Shown: positions 58,914 to 64,000 of the stretch, piece after piece
Numbering within the stretch: position 1 is the stretch's first letter
Layout: each line of letters starts with the position of its first letter
Assembly (NCBI GenBank): GCA_037951105.1
Contig: JBAMJV010003226.1
Coordinates: 124,001 to 188,000 of the forward strand
Direction of reading: 5' to 3'
Source of the DNA: Echinarachnius parma
Lineage: Eukaryota > Echinodermata > Echinoidea > Clypeasteroida > Echinarachniidae
Length of the DNA: 64,000 nt
Position numbers and translations under genes: made by a program
The notes under the pieces: generated by a model
Told to the model about the DNA's origin: nothing
The model's database searches: none
The model's input: only the letters and a program-made list of their open reading frames with translations

Positions 58914-61900
58914 TTGGAGGTATGGTGGTATGGTATCTCTCGACATCATGCCACATTGCATTGGAAGCGTAGTTCTTCACGGAGTTATGCCAGCAAAGCA
59001 CACCGTGGAAAACGCGGTGGAAGGAGAAAGCAGAAGAGGAAACAACATCCTGCCACAACTGTCTCCTCGCGTACTCCCGATCTCTGTGTGAATGGAGTTG
59101 ATGCCGGGACATGTCAACTCAATTGGGCTCATCAATGCCCAGTCAGTCTGCAATAAGGCTGACATCATCCGAGATCATATCACCGATCATCGATTGGACA
59201 TTGTATGCTTAACCGAGACTTGGCTTACGTCTTCGGAAAGGCATAAGAAAACCATCGGGGACCTTACACCTGCGGGATTCAAGTTTCTTCAAGTCCCACG
59301 CCCAAATCGTCAAGGGGGTGGCTTAGCGGTTCTCTATCGTGATTCGTTGAAGCTGGTGTTAACAACTTCCCAAACATTTGCCAGCTTCGAGTGTATGTGC
59401 TGTACCTTGCTGCCTGGAAACACCCATCGGGATCCTATAAATCTAGTCATTGTATACAGACCTCCTTATAGTCAGAAGAACAGATGTACTGTTGCGAATT
59501 TTCTTCAGGAATTTGAGGACCTGCTATCGATTCTCTGTGTCTCCTCTCAGAAGATTCTCATAATGGGTGATTTCAACATCCATTGGGATGACCAAGGGAA
59601 TGTGAATACCATGAAATTCGTTGACATTCTGAACACCTTTGATCTTTGTCAAGATGTCACAGATTTTACTCATATGAGTGGACATATCCTCGACTATGTT
59701 ATATCCAGAAAATCAGAAACATTGGTGAAATCGGTGGAAATATCAACATTTATCAGCGATCATGCAGCCGTTCATTGTGTGTTAAATATGAATAAACCAC
59801 CTTCAAAAACGCAGAAAAGGATAACTTTTCGGAAACTTAAAGCAATCAATCATTCTGCATTTTCCAATGAATTGCAATCACTTGAGTTATCTTCCGATGA
59901 GTCTCAGAGTCTGGATGAACTCAGTGATAACTATGATACATCATTGACTAAAATCTTAGACAAACATGCTCCAGTAAAATCATGCTTGGTTGTTGATCGC
60001 CCTATGAATCACTGGTTTACAGATGAGATTGCTGATGCCAAAAGACAACGACGTAGACTAGAGAAGAAATGGCGGAAGAGTAAACTTGTTGTTGACAGAG
60101 AATCCTTCGTCAAACAGAGACTTGCTGTCTCTTCATTGATACAGAAAGCCAAGGACAAGAATCTGGAAGACGCAATAAAGAACTGCTCAGATCAAAGAGA
60201 AGTGTACAAAGTCGTCAATGATGCCCTTCACCGCGGCAAAAAGTCAATTCTTCCTGCTCATTCGGATGAGAGAGATCTCGCTGAGACTTTTAACAGGTTC
60301 TTCTTCCAAAAGATCGTCAACATTCGTGCTCAATTGGACTTGGCTGCTTCTCAACTAGCTCATTTGCCAACACCCGAGGACCAGCAACCTAGGGTTGACT
60401 GTCGTTTATCCAGCTTTACGCCAGCATCAGAGAATGAAGTCGCCAGGATCATCAAGAATTCGCCATCTACGTACAGCCCTCATGATCCAATTCCAACGTG
60501 GCTGCTTAAGAAACATTTTGAAGACATTGTACCACATGTTACATTAATAGTTAATCGGTCCCTTGAATCCGGTTTGTTTCCTTTATCTTTCAAGAAAGCA
60601 ATCATAAAACCACTCTTGAAGAAGCCAAGCCTTGATCCGGATTCTTTCCAGAACTACCGACCGGTTTCAAACTTAAAATTCCAGTCCAAAGTTCTGGAAC
60701 GAGTCGTCGCTTGTCGCCTCCAGGCCTATCTGGATCATAACAGCTTAACAGAACCTCTTCAGTCTGCTTATAGAAAGTACCATAGCACTGAATCCGCCCT
60801 CACAAAGGTTCATAATGATATCCTTCTCTCCATGGATTCAAAGCACGCTGTATTCCTTGTATTGCTCGATCTGTCAGCTGCGTTTGACACCATTGACATT
60901 GATCTCCTTATCCATCGATTTGACATGCTTGGAGTGGAAGGATTAGCACTATCTTGGATAAATTCATATTTGTGTCACAGGAAGCAATCAGTCCGAGTCA
61001 ATGACTCATTCTCCTCTGAACAGGAGCTCCTATACGGAGTACCCCAAGGTTCAGTCTTAGGACCGTTGTTTTTTACTATCTATAATACTCCCCTTGCAGA
61101 AATAGCTCGTCGTCATAATGTAAATGTTCATTTATATGCCGACGATATACAGCTTTACACATCATTTAAACTTTCCGAACCTGATAGTGAAGTAATGGCC
61201 AAGAGAAAACTTGAATCCTGCATAGCAGATATGAGACGATGGATGATAAACAATAAACTCAAGTTAAATGATGATAAAAGTGAATTTATAGTTGTTGCAT
61301 CTCAAAGGCATCGTAGTAAGATTCAATGTAATTCAATACAAATTGGTGACGTAGACGTCCAAGCAGTGTCAAATGTTAGAAATCTAGGTGTACAATTTGA
61401 TTCTACTATGTCAATGTCATCTCACATTAATGCAACGTGTCGTTCAGTGTACTATCATATTCGCAATATTAGTAGTATTCGTAAATCACTTTCAAAAGAA
61501 GTAGCTGCCTCTGTTATTCATTCTTATGTTATATCACGTTTAGATTATGGTAATTCACTGTTATATAATGCACCAGTTACACAACTTGCTAAGTTACAGA
61601 GGGCTCAGAATGCTGCAGCACGAGTTCTTACTGGTATTCCTAAGTTTTCTCACATAACTCCTATTTTAAAGGACCTGCATTGGTTACCTGTGAAAGAGAG
61701 AATAATGTACAAAATACTTATTATGACATGGAAAGCTCTCAATGGTCGTTCTCCTCAATATGTATTAGATTTGGTAAGTGTATATGTACCAAATAGAAAT
61801 CTTCGGTCCCTGAATTGTAATATGTTATCAGTACCAAAAGTTCAATCGTTGGCAGGTGAAAAGTCCTTTCTGTACTCAGCACCAACATTATGGAATTCTT

Positions 61901-62113
61901 TGCCAGTTAATGTTAGAAATACGACATCAATTGAGTCTTTTAAAATAGGTATAAAGACAATTTTGTTTAAATTAGCATTTGATTAGGGACTATATTTCTA
62001 TTTCTCTCTCCTTTCCTTTCCTTTCCTTTCCTTTTCATTTCTATTTGCGCCTGAGAATAGTTTACTAGATTCATGGCGCATTATAAGTGCTCTATATTAT
62101 TATTATTATTATT
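58914..62113 (+). mobile_element. L2/CR1-type non-LTR retrotransposon, 5'-truncated
   Basis: Target duplication ATAACA at 58908-58913 and 62114-62119. The 3' UTR is short, ends TGGCGCATTATAAGTGCTCT-ATA and then (TTA)n, typical of the L2 group. The upstream 180 bases read HRGKRGGRRKQKRKQHP in a different frame from the main ORF, as expected for the ORF2 N-terminus with an indel. Confidence 0.85.
59092..61986 (+). CDS. LINE ORF2: AP endonuclease plus reverse transcriptase
   Basis: 964 residues without a stop. The endonuclease is residues 14 to about 235: INAQSV..K, LTETWL (Glu42), GGGLAVLYR, IVYRPPY, MGDFNIHW, LDYVI and ISDHAAVH. A coiled, basic linker leads to the reverse transcriptase: NYRPVSNLKFQSKVLERV, LVLLDLSAAFDTID (first catalytic Asp), GVPQGSVLGPLFF and LYADDIQLY (catalytic YADD). 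The C-terminus is LQRAQNAAARVLTG, DLHWLPVKERIMYK, PTLWNSLPVNVRN and a final FKIGIKTILFKLAF, the layout of L2/CR1/Jockey-group proteins without an RNase H. All catalytic motifs are intact, so the copy is young. It probably lacks its promoter because of 5' truncation. Confidence 0.92.
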   Translation: MELMPGHVNSIGLINAQSVCNKADIIRDHITDHRLDIVCLTETWLTSSERHKKTIGDLTPAGFKFLQVPRPNRQGGGLAVLYRDSLKLVLTTSQTFASFECMCCTLLPGNTHRDPINLVIVYRPPYSQKNRCTVANFLQEFEDLLSILCVSSQKILIMGDFNIHWDDQGNVNTMKFVDILNTFDLCQDVTDFTHMSGHILDYVISRKSETLVKSVEISTFISDHAAVHCVLNMNKPPSKTQKRITFRKLKAINHSAFSNELQSLELSSDESQSLDELSDNYDTSLTKILDKHAPVKSCLVVDRPMNHWFTDEIADAKRQRRRLEKKWRKSKLVVDRESFVKQRLAVSSLIQKAKDKNLEDAIKNCSDQREVYKVVNDALHRGKKSILPAHSDERDLAETFNRFFFQKIVNIRAQLDLAASQLAHLPTPEDQQPRVDCRLSSFTPASENEVARIIKNSPSTYSPHDPIPTWLLKKHFEDIVPHVTLIVNRSLESGLFPLSFKKAIIKPLLKKPSLDPDSFQNYRPVSNLKFQSKVLERVVACRLQAYLDHNSLTEPLQSAYRKYHSTESALTKVHNDILLSMDSKHAVFLVLLDLSAAFDTIDIDLLIHRFDMLGVEGLALSWINSYLCHRKQSVRVNDSFSSEQELLYGVPQGSVLGPLFFTIYNTPLAEIARRHNVNVHLYADDIQLYTSFKLSEPDSEVMAKRKLESCIADMRRWMINNKLKLNDDKSEFIVVASQRHRSKIQCNSIQIGDVDVQAVSNVRNLGVQFDSTMSMSSHINATCRSVYYHIRNISSIRKSLSKEVAASVIHSYVISRLDYGNSLLYNAPVTQLAKLQRAQNAAARVLTGIPKFSHITPILKDLHWLPVKERIMYKILIMTWKALNGRSPQYVLDLVSVYVPNRNLRSLNCNMLSVPKVQSLAGEKSFLYSAPTLWNSLPVNVRNTTSIESFKIGIKTILFKLAFD

Positions 62114-62189
62114 ATAACAACAATCTGCATTGTATCAACCACTCATCACTTTTTGCACATGTTAACAAAGTTACTAGATCCTTTTAAGT

Positions 62190-63000
62190 CTTTTTTGGCT
62201 AAATTGAGTTCTGCATACAATCTTCCATGTTAGAGCCTTCTCTATGTGATGCCAATTTTCAGATATTTTCTTTTGTGCAATTGTCAGAATAATCATGAAA
62301 AATAAAAGAGAAGTCAAATTTGCTTTCTACCAGGTTCCCAAATTGTAAACATGATTTTCTTCAAGTAAAAAAAGTCCCTTAGTGCCCTTCTCTATTCTAA
62401 CATATATGATTTGTTTCTGTTGGCATGTACACATAAATAATGGCAATAATACATCTAGAATAAAATACCATATTTTGTTAAAAACTCTGACAAAATCTGA
62501 CCACAATTGCATAAGTTACCCCTGAGGGTTATTCTTAAGGCACTCTGGCACAAAGTTAGAACAAAATATATATGTTATTTATATACTTAAGATTACGTTA
62601 TTCAATCTTTGGTAGAAATCTTGACATAAAAGCACAAATGCATAGATGAAGCATGAATGACTGTCCTAGGGTTTAACAGAAACAAATCAAACACTATTTA
62701 TCAGTAAATCATTTTAAAGCAAATTTTACATGTAATCTACTATTTAAATGCGCTGCTACGTACAAAGTACCAGACTATACCCTGGCTTTAGCCTAACTCC
62801 AATAAGGTGCATAACACATAAGGCACTTCAAGGAAGACATTCCTGACAGGTTCCTACGATCTATACCTGCGTTTAATGTAGCAACGTGAATGGAATGCGC
62901 AACTTGTGCCACAACACATTCATATAAATGAACACAGTATACTAATGAAATGTGCATGTGCATAAATAAAGTTTACATATATATCTTTTTATACATTAAC
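62190..63000. other. no gene; right half of the dispersed repeat at 62198-62400
   Basis: Partner of 54975-55190. The rest is AT-rich without features. Confidence 0.45.
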
Positions 63001-63002
63001 AC

Positions 63003-63745
63003 TGTCGTAGTGCCATTCAAATGCAATGTGGCAAATGATAAGGTATATCATGGTGAATTTGGAAATATTTTAGCCTTCTCTTATACACATTATTCCGTTT
63101 CATATGAGAAACGGAACAAAAACCTTTGCATAACACAACCACGGGCATAATACTAATCTAAACATAATACTACACAGTGAATCTATAAGTCAATCATCAT
63201 GATACTAACGTACCCTTCTAGTAGAAAGCTGTTGAGGGAAGACTTGGTATAATAATACATAGTGAATACGTCTATCCATATGATCCCAGAGTAAGTTTCT
63301 AGCAGAAAGTTGTCGAGGGAAGACTAGTGGCATTCAAACGCAATGTGGCAGATGATATGGTGATATAGGAAATATAGCTTTCTCTTATATATCTACATTA
63401 TTCTGTTTTATATGAGAAACACGGAAAAAACCATTGCATAACACCACCCTTGGCATAATACTACACAGTGAATATAAGACGATCTATGTGATACTACAGT
63501 ACAGAGGCGTTGGCTCGTTTGCAAAGCACAATGCATTGTGTTTTTTTCCGAACGCGCTGATGCCTCTGCTACAGTAAGCTTCTATCAGATAGCTGTCGAG
63601 GGAAGACTAGTGGCATTCGAATGCAATGTGACAAATGATAAGGTTTATCACGGTGAATTTGGAAATGTCCATGTGATACTGAAGTACACTTCTGGCTATT
63701 TTCTTTTGTACGCTTCTAGTAGGAGGCCGTCGAGTGTAGACTAGT
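63003..63745 (-). repeat. three degenerate copies of a terminal-exon-like unit
   Basis: GTGCCATTCAAATGCAATGT-GGCAAATGATAAGGTATATCA and relatives occur at about 63008-63070, 63310-63365 and 63609-63665. Each is preceded or followed by AGAAAGCTGTTGAGGGAAGA-type sequence. On the minus strand each reads ...IYLIICHIAFE-H. Confidence 0.6.
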
Positions 63746-63825
63746 GCCAGACTAATGCAACGTGGCAAATGAGTAGGTATATCATTGCCACAAACGTAGT
63801 GCACAGCATCATGGGGAAACCAACC
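63741..63825 (-). CDS. possible last exon of a gene extending beyond the window
   Basis: A minus-strand acceptor TTTTTGCTTTACAG at 63826 onward is followed by 27 codons and TAG, reading VGFPMMLCTTFVAMIYLLIC and HVALVWH. The peptide is hydrophobic, as for a C-terminal membrane segment. Acceptor quality and the conservation of the same reading in the flanking copies are the only evidence. Product unknown. Confidence 0.3.
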
Positions 63826-64000
63826 CTGTAAAGCAAAAACAAAACAAAGAAAAAGAGCAATAAATACTAACTTCATTAAAAAAAAATATGTACACATGTC
63901 CAGCAAAACAGAAGCTGAATGAAGAGTGAACAATACATTAGTGCCTGTGGAACACCACATGGCAGATAATTTGGTTCAGAATTAAATAATTGCTGCAAAT

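Larger units (their letters stand above)
58615..62187. mobile_element. AAAGGG MITE interrupted by an L2-type LINE
   Basis: TTAAAGGGACTTAGTAACAT at the left and AACAAAGTTACTAGATCCTTTTAA at the right. Removing 58914-62113 plus one copy of ATAACA restores a MITE continuous with 55734-56112 in inverted orientation. Confidence 0.85.

Overview
The window is eukaryotic and very probably comes from a marine invertebrate. Genes have GT/AG introns, AT-rich intergenic DNA dominates, and there are L2/CR1-type LINE sequence, tRNA-derived SINE heads, Tc1/mariner and hAT elements, many foldback MITEs and a short TTAGGG tract. The receptor and retinol-dehydrogenase-like proteins look deuterostome-like (echinoderm, hemichordate or cephalochordate), but the species cannot be fixed from sequence alone. 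There is no operon structure.

Four host loci can be supported. (1) On the minus strand at 954-3389 are the last two exons of a type II membrane protein: a basic cytoplasmic tail with a PPPY motif, one transmembrane helix, then about 410 residues of Ser/Thr/Gly/Ala-rich mucin-like ectodomain. (2) On the minus strand at 17360-24748 is a complete five-exon short-chain dehydrogenase of the RDH10/SDR16C type. All intron phases agree and the protein is 311 aa. (3) On the plus strand at 46717-47782 is an intronless rhodopsin-like GPCR with one apparent frameshift before TM1 and an atypical EKF in place of the E/DRY motif. (4) At the right edge (63741-63825, minus) is a possible terminal exon with three older tandem copies beside it. 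These genes do not form an obvious shared pathway.

Most of the remainder is mobile or repeat DNA. From left to right: poly(C)/poly(G) hAT-like MITEs; several TA-flanked foldback elements (5.8, 7.8, 9.4-10.1, 14.2, 15.3 kb); a 767-bp element full of CACGTG sites (8.2-9.0 kb, second copy at 53.6-54.3 kb); a triple-nested foldback at 16.3-17.3 kb; a 3.5-kb TIR element inside a MITE inside SDR intron 3; a 4.7-kb region saturated with GACGTC (29.1-33.8 kb); a ~121-bp CCAACGTTGG minisatellite (40.5-42.0 kb); AACGTT elements at 42.2 and 47.9 kb; a hAT element with an exact 8-bp target duplication at 43.3-44.3 kb; a dead Tc1 at 48.9-50.3 kb; and a 3.2-kb LINE inserted in a MITE at 58.6-62.2 kb.

Two patterns stand out. 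Several element families with different interiors share a similar terminus (CCC-A/T-G...CA), and each is filled with a palindrome built on ACGT (GACGTC, AACGTT, CACGTG). Separately, every coding exon of the SDR gene has a degenerate partial copy of its own edge in an adjoining intron or flank, and the edge-of-window exon shows the same behaviour.
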